Source: Parerythrobacter jejuensis (GTDB lineage Bacteria; Pseudomonadota; Alphaproteobacteria; Sphingomonadales; Sphingomonadaceae). From it: DNA of 64,000 nt. The stretch is from NCBI RefSeq assembly GCF_039536765.1, contig NZ_BAAAZF010000001.1:372001-436000 (forward strand), in the 5' to 3' direction. The notes under the pieces are model-generated. The model saw only the letters and a program-made list of their open reading frames with translations. It was not told the DNA's origin and made no database searches. A program made the position numbers and the translations under genes. Below, piece by piece: positions 8,680 through 18,066 of the stretch (the stretch's first letter is position 1; each line of letters begins with the position of its first letter).

Positions 8680-10447
8680 CCTTCCCCGCAGGTTCTGGCT
8701 GATTGCTGCCGCATGCGTGTCGCTTGCAGCCTGCAGTGAGGCAGAGCCGGACGTGCCTCCATTGGAGGGCGCGCTGGCGGCCCTGGAAGAAGGCGATGGT
8801 TTCGGGGCAGAGGTGTTACTGCGCGATATGCTCTCCTCGGGAACACCCAAACCGCAGGTTGCTGCCTATCTGGGTGAAGCCGAACTGCTGCAAGGCCAGC
8901 CGGTGGAAGCGCGAAGGTGGCTGGGCGAGGGGCAATTCAGCGACGAGACCGCCGGGCGTGGTTTCCATATGCTCGGTCGGCTTGAAATGCGCGAGGGCAA
9001 TTTGCCCGCAGCCGGTACCGCATTTGACCGTTCCATTGCCTTCACCCCGGACGCGCCGCGGCTCTGGGTCGATATCGGAAGATTGCGCTATCGCGGCGGC
9101 GAACAATCGCAGGCGGTCGATGCTGCGGAGAGGGCAGTTGAGCTTGGGCCTGACGATCCGGAAGCGTTGCTCTTTCGTGGGCAACTGGCCCGGGATTCAG
9201 AGGGTATGGCGGCCGCATTGCCGTGGTTTGAACAGGCACTGCAGCACAAGCCCGACCAGCTCGACCTGCTCGCCGAATATGCTGCAACGCTGGGGGAGCT
9301 CGGGGAGGCACAGGACATGCTGAGCGTCGTTCGGCACATGGCCAACCTAAATCCGGGCTACTTGCGGGGCTACTATTTGCAAGCGGTTGTGGCGGCACGG
9401 GCCGGTCAGTTCGATCTCGCGCGCAAGCTCCTTTTCCGCAGCGGCGAGTTCGCAAACGACGCACCGGCGGGAATCATGCTGGCAGGTGTGATTGATCTTG
9501 AGACGGGCAATTATGCAAGCGCTGCCCAGGCCTTTGATAAGCTGTTCAGGCAGCAACCTGAGAACCGCCGCGTGCGGGAACTGCTAGCCCGTGCGTTGGC
9601 ATTGGGGGGTAATCACCGCGAAATGCTACACCGCTTCGGCGAAGCAGCGAAGAAGTCCAGTGCATCCCCATATCTGCGCACCTTGGTCGCGCGATCGCAT
9701 GAGGCGCTGGGTGACCGGCAAAGCGCCGGGGCCTTGCTTGATGTGGCGGCCAAGAAGCAGAGTGGCAATCTCGTGGCTCTGCGGCCGACGGGCGATTTCG
9801 AAAGTGCCGGCACCCGGGATGCCCGCAGCGGCGACGATGCGCTGTCATTGGTTCGGAACTTGATTGTCGAAGGCAATCGCAGCGAAGCGCTACGGGTTGC
9901 AGAGGGGTTTCGAGAGCGATTTGACGGGTCTGCCGATGCACTTGCTCTGGCAGGAGATGCAAACCTCGCCGCCCGCAGGGTCAGCAGGGCAATGTCGCTG
10001 TACCGGCAATCCGCTCGCATTCGGCAGCCATGGCCCTTGGCGCGGCGGCAATATGCAGCAATGAAGTCAAGCGGTGACACAAACGCAGCGATTGCATTGC
10101 TGCAACGTCATTTGCAGGGGCATCCATCAGCAGTCGAGCCGACGGTGATCCTGGCACGCGCACAGTATGATCGTGGCAACCTGCCACGTGCCGCTCTGCT
10201 GTTGGACCAGGCCCTGGCGTTTGGCGGTGACCGAGATCCAGAAGTACTGGCGCTCAGGGCGGTGACAGCTATGCGGATGGGTGACGATGCCCTGGCACAG
10301 CGGATTGCGCAGAGGGCGATGGCCTTGCAGCCGACAAATCCAGTCTCGCTGCAGGCTCTGGCCATGGTCAGTGGTGAGGCGGAATCTCAGGCCTTGATGG
10401 CCAAGCTGGGCAATCTTGGCGGAGCTGTGGCAGTCGCCAATCGCTAG
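8663..10447 (+). CDS. prsT: XrtA/PEP-CTERM system TPR lipoprotein PrsT
   Basis: The product (594 aa) begins with a lipoprotein signal peptide ending in the lipobox LAAC near residue 24 and then consists almost entirely of tetratricopeptide-type helical repeats (for example AAGTAFDRSIAFTPDAPRLW). It should be lipid-anchored in the periplasm or outer membrane and is the third member of the PrsK-PrsR-PrsT set. It starts 17 bases inside prsR, which indicates coupling. I recall PrsT proteins from other groups as considerably longer, so this may be a compact form. No exosortase gene follows; the next gene is an unrelated transporter. Confidence 0.82.
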   Translation: MISTPDLPRRFWLIAAACVSLAACSEAEPDVPPLEGALAALEEGDGFGAEVLLRDMLSSGTPKPQVAAYLGEAELLQGQPVEARRWLGEGQFSDETAGRGFHMLGRLEMREGNLPAAGTAFDRSIAFTPDAPRLWVDIGRLRYRGGEQSQAVDAAERAVELGPDDPEALLFRGQLARDSEGMAAALPWFEQALQHKPDQLDLLAEYAATLGELGEAQDMLSVVRHMANLNPGYLRGYYLQAVVAARAGQFDLARKLLFRSGEFANDAPAGIMLAGVIDLETGNYASAAQAFDKLFRQQPENRRVRELLARALALGGNHREMLHRFGEAAKKSSASPYLRTLVARSHEALGDRQSAGALLDVAAKKQSGNLVALRPTGDFESAGTRDARSGDDALSLVRNLIVEGNRSEALRVAEGFRERFDGSADALALAGDANLAARRVSRAMSLYRQSARIRQPWPLARRQYAAMKSSGDTNAAIALLQRHLQGHPSAVEPTVILARAQYDRGNLPRAALLLDQALAFGGDRDPEVLALRAVTAMRMGDDALAQRIAQRAMALQPTNPVSLQALAMVSGEAESQALMAKLGNLGGAVAVANR

Positions 10448-10493
10448 CGACCTTTTGCTCGACTCGCGAAGCGTGTGAGGGCAGGGCGCGCGA

Positions 10494-11462
10494 ATGCGAT
10501 CTTTGGTATCCGCCATTTTTGACCCGATGATACGGGTGCTTCTTATTGCCACCGGCCTGGCCGTGATCCTGCCTGCAACCGGGGATGCGCGCGGCGTGGT
10601 TCAGACAATCTCGAACTTCGCGATCTTTGTGCTTTTTCTCGTCAACGGAATGCGGATTGCCCGCGCAGATATCTTCAAGGGCTTCACCAATTGGCACTTC
10701 TTCCTACCGCTCGGCATCTGGGTGTTCGGAGTGATGGCCATGGCAGGGCTTGGCTTTTCGATGTTGGCCCAGAACGGGCTGCCACCGCTTATCGCCCTTG
10801 GCTTCCTCTATCTGGGCACCTTGCCGTCGACGATCCAGTCGGCAACATCTTACACCACGATTGCAGGTGGGAATGTTGCTCTGTCTGTGATCGGTGCTGC
10901 CCTTATCAATATTGCGGGTGTGTTCATCACAGCACCGCTGTTCGGGTTCTTGGGCGGGGGAGCTGTCGCGGATACGGGCCCGGATGTGATCGTCCGGATC
11001 GCGTTGCTTCTCGTTTTGCCCTTTGTCATCGGACAGGCAGTGCAGGGTTGGACCTTCGATTGGATCAAGCAACGCCGGGACCGGATTGTCTGGCTCGATA
11101 GGATCGTTATCGCGATTGCTGTCTATGTGGCTTTTTCAGGGGCCGTAGAACAAGGCATAGGTCGAGACCTATCCCTTACCGGCATGGCGTGGTTGGTCGG
11201 CCTGACCATCGCGTTTCTGTTGGTTGCGAATGCGGGGGCATGGCTTGCCTCGGCGGCACTTGGCCTGAAACTGGGCGACAGGATCGCCTTCTTGTTTGCA
11301 GGGAGCCAGAAAAGTGTCGCCATCGGGGCTCCGCTGGCAGCGCTGCTGTTTCCGCCAGAGGCCGCAGGTTTCGTCATTGCGCCCTTGCTGCTTTATCACT
11401 TGCTGCAGCTGATGATCGCGGCGCCTGTGTCGAGCAGGTTGGCTAGTTTGGCTCGGAATTGA
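10494..11462 (+). CDS. SBF-like (bile acid:sodium symporter family) transporter
   Basis: The product (322 aa) is an integral membrane protein with about ten hydrophobic segments. The sequences FLVNGMRIARADI, LGTLPSTIQSATSYT and GSQKSVAIGAPLAALLF match the SBF-like group of the sodium/bile acid symporter superfamily. The substrate cannot be told; members of this group are commonly annotated only by fold. It ends convergently with the DUF475 gene and overlaps that gene's last 20 bases. Confidence 0.8.
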   Translation: MRSLVSAIFDPMIRVLLIATGLAVILPATGDARGVVQTISNFAIFVLFLVNGMRIARADIFKGFTNWHFFLPLGIWVFGVMAMAGLGFSMLAQNGLPPLIALGFLYLGTLPSTIQSATSYTTIAGGNVALSVIGAALINIAGVFITAPLFGFLGGGAVADTGPDVIVRIALLLVLPFVIGQAVQGWTFDWIKQRRDRIVWLDRIVIAIAVYVAFSGAVEQGIGRDLSLTGMAWLVGLTIAFLLVANAGAWLASAALGLKLGDRIAFLFAGSQKSVAIGAPLAALLFPPEAAGFVIAPLLLYHLLQLMIAAPVSSRLASLARN

Positions 11463-12522
11463 CGGGCGTATCATCGCCGCGTGCTGCTACGCGATTGTGC
11501 CGGATTGACCACCACAAGGACAAGCCGATCAGAACGGCGCCTATCAGGCCGGTGATAGTTTCCGGAATGTGGATATTGGCCGAGAGCAACATGATAACAC
11601 CGAGCACAATGATCGCCCAGAATGCCCCGTGCTCCAGATAGCGATACTGGGCGAGCGTACCTTGTTCGACCAAGTGGATTGTCATCGAGCGTACAAACAT
11701 GGCACCCACCGACAGGCCCAGTGCAATGATGATCATGTTGTTAGACAGTGCAAACGCTCCGATCACACCGTCGAAGCTGAAAGACGCATCGAGAACTTCC
11801 AGATAGAGAAAGCCGCCCAGGCCGGAGCGGACAATCTCGCCCGCAGCCTTCTTGCGGGCTTCGCGCTGCTCGATAATCGCGCCTAGGGCGTTGACGCCGA
11901 TATAGGTCACGAGGCCAAGAATGGCAGCCGTAAGGAAGACTAGCGAGTCAGCTTCTGTGAGCGTCGTCGAGATCCCGTAGACCAGTGCCAGCACAAAGCC
12001 GATTTCTATGGCCGGCACGCTGGAGAAGCGATTGATGACGCGCTCTATGGACGCGATCCAGTGCACGTCCTTGTCTGCGCTGAAGAAGAAGGAAAGGCCG
12101 ACCATGGCCAGAAAAGCCCCGCCAAAGCCTGCAATGCCGAGATGGGCATCGGAGACGATACGTTCATACTCTTCAGGCTCGTTCAGCGAGAGCGTAACTG
12201 CTTCGACCGGCCCCAAATTTGCGGCAATGGCGACAATGGCGATCGGGAAGACAATCCGCATGCCGAATACGGCAATAAGGATGCCGATCGTCAAGAACCG
12301 CCGCTGCCAGACCGGGTCCATTTCTCGCAAGACGGTTGCGTTGACCACTGCATTGTCGAAGCTGAGCGACACTTCGAGGATAGAGAGCACGAATACGATC
12401 CACAGGATCGACAGCGTGCCGACGAGGGTTCCCGTGCTGGCCCAGCCGTACCAGCCCGCGAGAATGAAACAGATCGCGGTAAAAACCAGCGAGAAGGTGT
12501 AAAAGCGCAGCAGCGTTGCCAT
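11443..12522 (-). CDS. TerC/DUF475-type membrane protein
   Basis: The product (359 aa) has about nine membrane segments and two acidic TerC-type signatures, SLSFDNAVVNA near the N-terminus and ASFSFDGVIGAFALS in the second half, consistent with a duplicated TerC-like fold. TerC relatives are linked to tellurite resistance and metal ion export, but the DUF475 branch has no firm function. The Asp residues in both signatures are the likely ion-binding positions. It stands alone on this strand between a transporter and panB. Confidence 0.8.
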   Translation of the reverse strand: MATLLRFYTFSLVFTAICFILAGWYGWASTGTLVGTLSILWIVFVLSILEVSLSFDNAVVNATVLREMDPVWQRRFLTIGILIAVFGMRIVFPIAIVAIAANLGPVEAVTLSLNEPEEYERIVSDAHLGIAGFGGAFLAMVGLSFFFSADKDVHWIASIERVINRFSSVPAIEIGFVLALVYGISTTLTEADSLVFLTAAILGLVTYIGVNALGAIIEQREARKKAAGEIVRSGLGGFLYLEVLDASFSFDGVIGAFALSNNMIIIALGLSVGAMFVRSMTIHLVEQGTLAQYRYLEHGAFWAIIVLGVIMLLSANIHIPETITGLIGAVLIGLSLWWSIRHNRVAARGDDTPVNSEPN

Positions 12523-12592
12523 GAAAGACCCTGTTTTCGATTGTCGCGCCCGCTAGGCGATCCGCGTTGTGCCTGCAAGCAGCCTTGTGGCC

Positions 12593-13462
12593 CTATTTGG
12601 GTTGGTAGGTCTGGTCTTCGGTCGGGAAGCTCCGCTCCCTGACTTCTTGTGCATATTTCTGAGCGGTCTGTTCGATAGTCTCGGCGATATTGCCGTACTT
12701 CTTCACAAAGCGCGGCACCCGCTCGAACATGCCGAGCATATCCTCGGTCACCAGCACCTGTCCGTCACATTGGGCTGATGCGCCAATCCCTATCGTGGGC
12801 GCCGCCACTGCCTGCGTTGCCGCGATTGCTATGGGCTCAACGACCCCTTCGATAACGATGGAGAAGGCACCCGCTTCGTCAAGGGCCTTCGCATCGCCAA
12901 CGATCTTGTCGGCCTCCGCATCGCTCCTGCCACGGGCAGCATAGCCGCCCAGGACATTCACCGCTTGCGGCGTAAGGCCAACATGACCCATGACAGGAAT
13001 ACCGCGCTGGCTCAGGAAGGCGACGGTTTCGGCCATCGCCTCACCCCCTTCGAGCTTTACTGCCGCTGCACCACTTTCCTTGAGTAGGAAGGACGCGCTC
13101 TCGAAGGCTTTTTGGGGCGATTCTTCATAGCTGCCGAACGGCATGTCGACGACAACGACGGCGTGATAGCTGCCTCTCACGACAGCTGCGGCGTGATCGG
13201 CCATCATGCGCAAGGTGACCGGAATCGTCGATGGCAATCCATAGATCACCTGCCCCAGCGAATCCCCGACCAGCAGCAAATCGCAATGGGAATCGAGCAA
13301 TTGCGCCTGCCGCGCGGTGTAGGCTGTGAGCATGACCAGCGGCGTCTCGGTCTCGCCGTCTTTCTTCCGCGCCCGGATCCTGGGCACCGTCAGCCGCTTC
13401 ATCGGGGCAGGCGTCGGATTTGCACGGCTTGTGCTCGTATCGAGCTGGAAGGTCGTAGACAT
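12593..13462 (-). CDS. panB: 3-methyl-2-oxobutanoate hydroxymethyltransferase
   Basis: The product (289 aa) adds a hydroxymethyl group from methylene-tetrahydrofolate to 2-oxoisovalerate, the first committed step to pantothenate and coenzyme A. The TIM-barrel enzyme is recognised by LLVGDSLGQV, VVVDMPFGSY, AAAVKLEGGE and GHVGLTPQ, with Mg-binding Asp residues in the first two. The start at 13462 (MSTTFQLD) is preferred to the open frame reaching 13498, which lacks family support. The oxoisovalerate substrate comes from the branched-chain pathway whose ilvBNC genes are also in this window. Confidence 0.95.
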   Translation of the reverse strand: MSTTFQLDTSTSRANPTPAPMKRLTVPRIRARKKDGETETPLVMLTAYTARQAQLLDSHCDLLLVGDSLGQVIYGLPSTIPVTLRMMADHAAAVVRGSYHAVVVVDMPFGSYEESPQKAFESASFLLKESGAAAVKLEGGEAMAETVAFLSQRGIPVMGHVGLTPQAVNVLGGYAARGRSDAEADKIVGDAKALDEAGAFSIVIEGVVEPIAIAATQAVAAPTIGIGASAQCDGQVLVTEDMLGMFERVPRFVKKYGNIAETIEQTAQKYAQEVRERSFPTEDQTYQPK

Positions 13463-13587
13463 GAGCCACCGATTAGCGGTGTGAGCGGGCAAAGGCAAAG
13501 CTTGCCCCTTGGCGGGGGCGGATTTTCCATGCAGAAGGGCCGCCTGTTTGGCGCGGGGGGCCGCGCGGTGAGAGGGCTTTTTCTGAT

Positions 13588-15018
13588 ATGGTTGCCACTA
13601 CGGGTTCTGATGGCGTTACGCCGCGCGAAGGCTGGTCCTCGCGTTCGGCCTTCATTCTTGCTGCGGTCGGCTCTGCCGTTGGGCTCGGCAATATGTGGCG
13701 CTTCCCTGCAGAGGCAGGGGCCAATGGCGGCGGCGCGTTTGTGCTGTTCTACATTTTTTGTGTCGTCCTGATCGGCCTTCCGATCCTGCTTTCGGAGACT
13801 TTGATCGGTCGCCACGGGCAAGCATCCGCGCCTGAGAGCGTGCGCAAGATCGCGGCGGAATCGGGCAAGTCGTCACATTGGGACACTTTGGCCTCTTTCG
13901 GAGTGACCGGTGCATTCATTGTGCTGAGTTTCTACTGCGTCGTCGGTGGCTGGGTGCTGTATTATGTCGGCGTTTTTGCCAGCGATCTGGTGGCCACGGG
14001 GCTGACCGGAGGTGCGTTCGAAGGTCGTCCGGCCGAAGATGTGGAAGCATTGTTGCCGGGCTTGTTTGGCAATGCAGGCCTGATGGTGGGGCTGCACGCC
14101 CTGTTCATCGCCATCACGTTCTATTTCGTTTCGCGCGGCGTCTCGAGCGGGATCGAATGGGTGGCAACCTGGCTGATGCCAGCGTTTTTCTTCCTGTTCC
14201 TGGCAATCACGATTTATGGTGCCTTCACCGGGGCTTTCAGCGAAGCGGTGGCGTATTTGTTTACCTTCGATGCTTCAAAGCTGACCGGGCCTGTCATGCT
14301 GGCGGCGGTAGGGCAGGCGTTTTTCTCCCTGTCGCTCGGCGTTGCGGGCATGATGACTTACGGTGCCTATGTCGGCCGTGATGTGAACCTGGCGGGCACG
14401 TCAGGGATCATTGCCGGGGCGGATACCGCCGTTGCCCTGATTGCGGGTCTGGCGATTTTCCCGATTGTATTTGCCGCCGGGCTGGAGCCGAATGCAGGCC
14501 CTGGCCTGATGTTCCAGTCCTTGCCGATCGGCTTCCAGAATATGCCGTTTGGTTCGCTGGTCGGGCTGCTGTTCTTCGTGATGGTGTTCTTCGCGGCGCT
14601 GACCAGCTCGGTCTCACTGATGGAAGCGCCGACAGCGTGGTTGAAGGAGAAGGCCAATCTTGGACGTCCGGTCGCAACGCTTATCGTGACAGTGGCAGCA
14701 GCGCTGCTCGGGGTCCTGGCGGCGCTTTCGTTTAACACCATGTCAGACTTCCAGCCTCTGGGCTTCCTGCCTTTGTTTGAAGGGCAGGGCATGTTCGATG
14801 TGCTGGACACTGTGACCAGCAAAATCCTGATGCCAGTCGGCGCGATCCTTACGGCGGTGTTCGTGGGCTGGATAGCAGAGCGGCGTTTGATTGATTCCGA
14901 GAATGGCTTGAGTGGTCCGCTGGAGAGATTCTGGCTGTTTCTTGTCCGCTGGCTGTGTCCGGCTGCACTCACTGTGATCCTGATCGTGGGGATCTTCCCC
15001 TCGATCCTGGGCGAGTAG
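13588..15018 (+). CDS. Sodium-dependent transporter, NSS (SNF) family
   Basis: The product (476 aa) is a membrane protein with about 11-12 helices. The first helix carries the sodium and substrate signature GSAVGLGNMWRFP, and later segments (SLSLGVAGMMTYGAYV, LTSSVSLMEA) match bacterial neurotransmitter:sodium symporters of the LeuT type. It probably imports an amino acid or related amine with sodium. It is a single gene closed by a strong hairpin terminator shared with the convergent gene downstream. Confidence 0.9.
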   Translation: MVATTGSDGVTPREGWSSRSAFILAAVGSAVGLGNMWRFPAEAGANGGGAFVLFYIFCVVLIGLPILLSETLIGRHGQASAPESVRKIAAESGKSSHWDTLASFGVTGAFIVLSFYCVVGGWVLYYVGVFASDLVATGLTGGAFEGRPAEDVEALLPGLFGNAGLMVGLHALFIAITFYFVSRGVSSGIEWVATWLMPAFFFLFLAITIYGAFTGAFSEAVAYLFTFDASKLTGPVMLAAVGQAFFSLSLGVAGMMTYGAYVGRDVNLAGTSGIIAGADTAVALIAGLAIFPIVFAAGLEPNAGPGLMFQSLPIGFQNMPFGSLVGLLFFVMVFFAALTSSVSLMEAPTAWLKEKANLGRPVATLIVTVAAALLGVLAALSFNTMSDFQPLGFLPLFEGQGMFDVLDTVTSKILMPVGAILTAVFVGWIAERRLIDSENGLSGPLERFWLFLVRWLCPAALTVILIVGIFPSILGE

Positions 15019-15037
15019 ATCAGCCTATCCGATAGCA

Positions 15038-15065
15038 AAAGGGCCGCCCATGAAGGCGGCCCTTT
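15038..15065. terminator. Bidirectional intrinsic terminator
   Basis: A perfect 11-bp stem (AAAGGGCCGCC and GGCGGCCCTTT) encloses a six-base loop. It has A residues on the left and T residues on the right, so it can stop transcription of the transporter gene on the plus strand and of the convergent gene ending at 15092 on the minus strand. Confidence 0.85.
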
Positions 15066-15091
15066 CTATTTCGGCGCGTGTTTGGCTTGGT

Positions 15092-15574
15092 TTAGAGTGC
15101 GGTTTCGACGTGTTCTTCGCGGGCTTCGTCGCGTACATCTTTGCCCATCAGCATCTTTGCCGTAGCCATGATGCCCAGATCGCTGTTCCAGATTTCGGCA
15201 TTGCCCAAATCCATTCGCAGCATGATCAGATTGGGATCATCTTTCCCGCCAGGGAACCAGGCTTCGACCACTTTGCTCCACTGCTTCTCCAGCCGCTCAC
15301 GGCTGTTTTCGCGGGCCAGTGTACCTTCGATCCGGGCAAAAATGCTGTGATCCTTTCCGGCAAAGGTCGCAACGGCGGGGCCCATTTGGGCGAGGTCATG
15401 ATCCTTGGTCGTGAAGAACCAGATTGCGCTGTCGGCGTCCTTGTCCAGCTGCGCCGTCATGACGACGGCATCGTCGCGTGCATCCGTGCGTTCGAGGAAC
15501 ACGAAGGGCGAATCGGCGAGTGCGTGCCAGAATTTGGCTTTAAGTTCGTCGGCGTTGCCTTGGTTGTAATTCAT
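15092..15574 (-). CDS. Pyridoxamine 5'-phosphate oxidase-like (general stress FMN-binding) protein
   Basis: The product (160 aa) has the split-barrel flavin-binding fold of general stress proteins: VMTAQLDKDADSAIWFFTTKD near the start, then FARIEGTLARE and W-rich VVEAWFPGGKDDPN, followed by LIMLRMDLGNAEIW. Such proteins bind FMN or FAD and are induced by stress in several bacteria; an enzymatic activity is usually not known. It has a GGAG-type site before its ATG and is a single gene between two converging or diverging neighbours. Confidence 0.85.
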   Translation of the reverse strand: MNYNQGNADELKAKFWHALADSPFVFLERTDARDDAVVMTAQLDKDADSAIWFFTTKDHDLAQMGPAVATFAGKDHSIFARIEGTLARENSRERLEKQWSKVVEAWFPGGKDDPNLIMLRMDLGNAEIWNSDLGIMATAKMLMGKDVRDEAREEHVETAL

Positions 15575-15661
15575 ATTGGGGGTCTCCTTCTTCGCCTAAC
15601 CAACGGGTCGAGAAGGAAATTTGTTCCGAGAGACAGGAGCATTGCGTCCCAATCGAATATG

Positions 15662-15676
15662 GAACATAAATAGAAC
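15662..15676 (+). promoter_or_regulatory. SOS box upstream of imuA
   Basis: The direct repeat GAAC-N7-GAAC (spacer ATAAATA) is the known LexA recognition sequence of alphaproteobacteria. It ends 17 bases before the imuA ATG. A TTGCGT followed after 17 bases by CATAAA could be the promoter, and the box would then overlap its -10 element, as expected for repression. Confidence 0.85.
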
Positions 15677-15693
15677 ATGCGATTCTACTGACT

Positions 15694-16491
15694 ATGGCAA
15701 AGCAAAATCTCTCACCCGCGCTCCCGACTTTGGGAAGCGCCGATATCGCCGCGCTTTCGGCTGCGCGAAGCAGTCGCTGGCGCCCGGGCCTTGCACAGCA
15801 AGGGCACTTCGCACGCCATAGCGAGGTTTTTGCCAATGGACGCGAAGCAAGCGGGGCGGGGCTGGCGCTTGCGCTGGCGTTGGATGAACTACGGTCCCGG
15901 AGGGCTGGCGCAAGCGCCGAGGCGGAGGACCGTCGCGCAATCCTGTGGGTTCAGGATCGCGCTGCGGTCAGGCTCAACGGCAGACCTTATCGCCCGGGCT
16001 TGCCTGAAGAAATCCGCCATCGGGTGATCCATGTGATGGCCAACAAGCCTAAAGATGCCCTGTTCGCGTTGGAGGAGGGGTTGCGTTGCCGCGATCTTGC
16101 CTGCGTGATCGGGGAACTCGCGGGCAATCCCAAACCGCTCGATTTCACTGCTTCGCGGCGCCTTAGCCTTACCGCAGAAAAGCATGGCGTGCCCTTGTGG
16201 CTGGTGCGGCACGATGCCGGGCGTGACCTTTCCTCGGCACGGTTGCGGTGGGAAGCCCATAGCGCCGTGTCCGCGAAGCCGGACTGGAATGGGCAAGCCC
16301 CCGGTGTACCTGGCTGGCAGGCCGAACTGTTCCGGGCTCGCAGCCACGCTCCCGGCAAATGGACAATGCATGATGACGGCACAGGACTTGTCGCCAGACC
16401 TGCGGCCCACAGGGAAAGGCCAAACGCCGCCACGGCGAATCCTTTCCATCTGGTGCGCGCGTCTCGCGATCGATCGCTGGCGGCTTGCTGA
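15694..16491 (+). CDS. imuA: ImuA, RecA-like accessory protein of the SOS mutasome
   Basis: The product (265 aa) belongs to the ImuA family, distant RecA/SulA-like proteins that work with ImuB and DnaE2 in damage-induced mutagenesis. Family features are the region with RAILWVQDRAA, the segment ALFALEEGLRCRDLACVIGEL and LSLTAEKHGVPLWLVRHDA. No Walker A motif for ATP binding is visible. An SOS box lies just upstream, and imuB begins within the last 122 bases of this gene in another frame. In many bacteria dnaE2 follows imuB directly; here it lies 3.8 kb away. Confidence 0.9.
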   Translation: MAKQNLSPALPTLGSADIAALSAARSSRWRPGLAQQGHFARHSEVFANGREASGAGLALALALDELRSRRAGASAEAEDRRAILWVQDRAAVRLNGRPYRPGLPEEIRHRVIHVMANKPKDALFALEEGLRCRDLACVIGELAGNPKPLDFTASRRLSLTAEKHGVPLWLVRHDAGRDLSSARLRWEAHSAVSAKPDWNGQAPGVPGWQAELFRARSHAPGKWTMHDDGTGLVARPAAHRERPNAATANPFHLVRASRDRSLAAC

Positions 16492-17992
16492 AGGCGCGCT
16501 GCGCGGGGAAGGGGTGGATGCCGACCCGCTGGCGCTGATCACCGAGACTGCCCATGGCCCACGGATCGATGCGGCCAATGATGCAGGTGCCGCAGCCGGC
16601 GCTCGCAAAGGCATGATGCTGGCCGATGCGCGGACATTGTGCCCTGAACTTAAAGTCGCCCCCAGTGATGCGGCGGGAGATATCGATGCGCTGGAGAAGC
16701 TGGCAGAGTGGGCCCAGCGATGGGGGCCGTGGTCTGCGCTCGATCCGCCTGACGGGGTACTCGTCGATGTGACGGCGGTTGCGCATCTGTTTGGCGGCGA
16801 AGCCAGGTTGCTATCCGATGCCCAGGCCATGTTTGCCAAACGCGGTGTCACGGCGTGTTTTGCCATTGCGCCCACTGCCGGTGCCGCCTGGGCGCTGTCC
16901 CATTTCGGCCCGCCATGCAGCATCCTGTCGAGCGATGACGATATGGAGGCGCGCCTGTCCGAATTGCCGGTCGCTGCTCTGCGGCTTGACGAGGATGTGA
17001 TCACCATCCTGCGACGGCTCGGCCTCAAGACACTCGGTGAACTGGGCAAGGTCGAGCATGAGGGAGGCGGCCGCGATGCAATCATGCGGCGTTTCCGCAA
17101 CCGTCGGTCACCCGCAGCCAATCCACTTGTGCGGATGGACCAGTTGCTGGGCAAAATTCCCGAGCCGCTATTGCCCGTGGTCCCGCACGAAATGCCACTG
17201 GTGCAGCGCCGTCTGGCCGAACCCATCCGGCATCGGGACCTGCTGGACCAGGTGCTCCGCGATCTTGCCGCCGATCTGGCGCGGGAATTGGAGGGGAAGG
17301 GCGAAGGCGCGCGCAGGCTGGAGCTGGGATTGTGGCGGGTCGATGGCGAGGTGACAGTCCGGCGGCTTGAACTGTCTGCAGCGACACGCGCGGCGGAGCA
17401 TATGTGCCGCCTGTTTGCCGAGAAGCTTGATGATGTCGATGCCGGCTTCGGGATCGAGACTGTGCGCCTGCGTGCCAGCTGGGCAGAGCCGCTTGCACTT
17501 GCGCAAGGTGATATCGAAGCCGCAGCTGAAGAACACGGAACATCCCTTGCAGCCTGTATTGACCGGCTGACCACCCGGCTTGGCCCGCGTGCCGTGCGTC
17601 GGCCAATTCCGTTTGGCAGCCACATTCCGGAGCGTGCACAACGCTGGCAACCTCCGTTGGAGCCTCCGCCTGCGGCACAGGAAGAGCTGCGTTTCCATGC
17701 CCGCCCGCTCAAACTGCTCGACCGGGCCGAACCGATCGCGGTCCTTTATGCGACGCCTGACGGATATCCCCGCCGTTTCCGGTGGCGGGGCGAAGTGCAC
17801 GAAGTGGTGCGGGTAGAGGGGCCGGAGCGGATCGCGCCGGAATGGTGGCGTGAACGCTCCACCGTGCGGTTGCGCGATTATTATCGTATCGAAGATGATC
17901 GGGGCCGCCGTTACTGGATCTATCGCCACGGCCTGATCGGTGATGGTCGAGGTGGCTTGCCGGACTGGTACTTGCAGGGGCTATGCGCCTGA
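16370..17992 (+). CDS. imuB: ImuB, inactive Y-family polymerase-like mutasome subunit
   Basis: The product (540 aa) is a Y-family DNA polymerase homologue. The opening ILSIWCARLAIDRWRL and the segment VLVDVTAVAHLFGGE match ImuB proteins, in which the catalytic acidic residues of true Y-family polymerases are missing; ImuB serves as a hub that joins DnaE2 to the sliding clamp. The C-terminal third carries FRWRGEVHEVVRVEGPERI and RDYYRIEDD, typical of the family. ATG at 16370 (or 16373) is the most likely start because the conserved domain begins soon after; this gives a long overlap with imuA. The frame is open back to 16184. Confidence 0.9.
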   Translation: MMTAQDLSPDLRPTGKGQTPPRRILSIWCARLAIDRWRLAEGALRGEGVDADPLALITETAHGPRIDAANDAGAAAGARKGMMLADARTLCPELKVAPSDAAGDIDALEKLAEWAQRWGPWSALDPPDGVLVDVTAVAHLFGGEARLLSDAQAMFAKRGVTACFAIAPTAGAAWALSHFGPPCSILSSDDDMEARLSELPVAALRLDEDVITILRRLGLKTLGELGKVEHEGGGRDAIMRRFRNRRSPAANPLVRMDQLLGKIPEPLLPVVPHEMPLVQRRLAEPIRHRDLLDQVLRDLAADLARELEGKGEGARRLELGLWRVDGEVTVRRLELSAATRAAEHMCRLFAEKLDDVDAGFGIETVRLRASWAEPLALAQGDIEAAAEEHGTSLAACIDRLTTRLGPRAVRRPIPFGSHIPERAQRWQPPLEPPPAAQEELRFHARPLKLLDRAEPIAVLYATPDGYPRRFRWRGEVHEVVRVEGPERIAPEWWRERSTVRLRDYYRIEDDRGRRYWIYRHGLIGDGRGGLPDWYLQGLCA

Positions 17993-18016
17993 ATATCCAG
18001 TTGTTGGAAACAGAAA

Positions 18017-18041
18017 AGGCGCGCCTCTGCGAGACGCGCCT
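18017..18041 (-). terminator. Terminator hairpin after the carbonic anhydrase gene
   Basis: On the minus strand AGGCGCG pairs with CGCGCCT, with an inner TCT/AGA pairing around GCG, and the stem is followed directly by TTTTCTG. It lies 25 bases after the carbonic anhydrase stop and also 25 bases after the imuB stop on the other strand. Confidence 0.75.
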
Positions 18042-18066
18042 CCTCAGTGCTAGATTTTTGGAGGCC

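Noticed and set aside
15889-17712. 607-codon open frame antisense to imuA and imuB
   Set aside because: It follows from GC-rich codon use of the real genes; its product is a low-complexity Ser/Arg/Ala sequence without family features.
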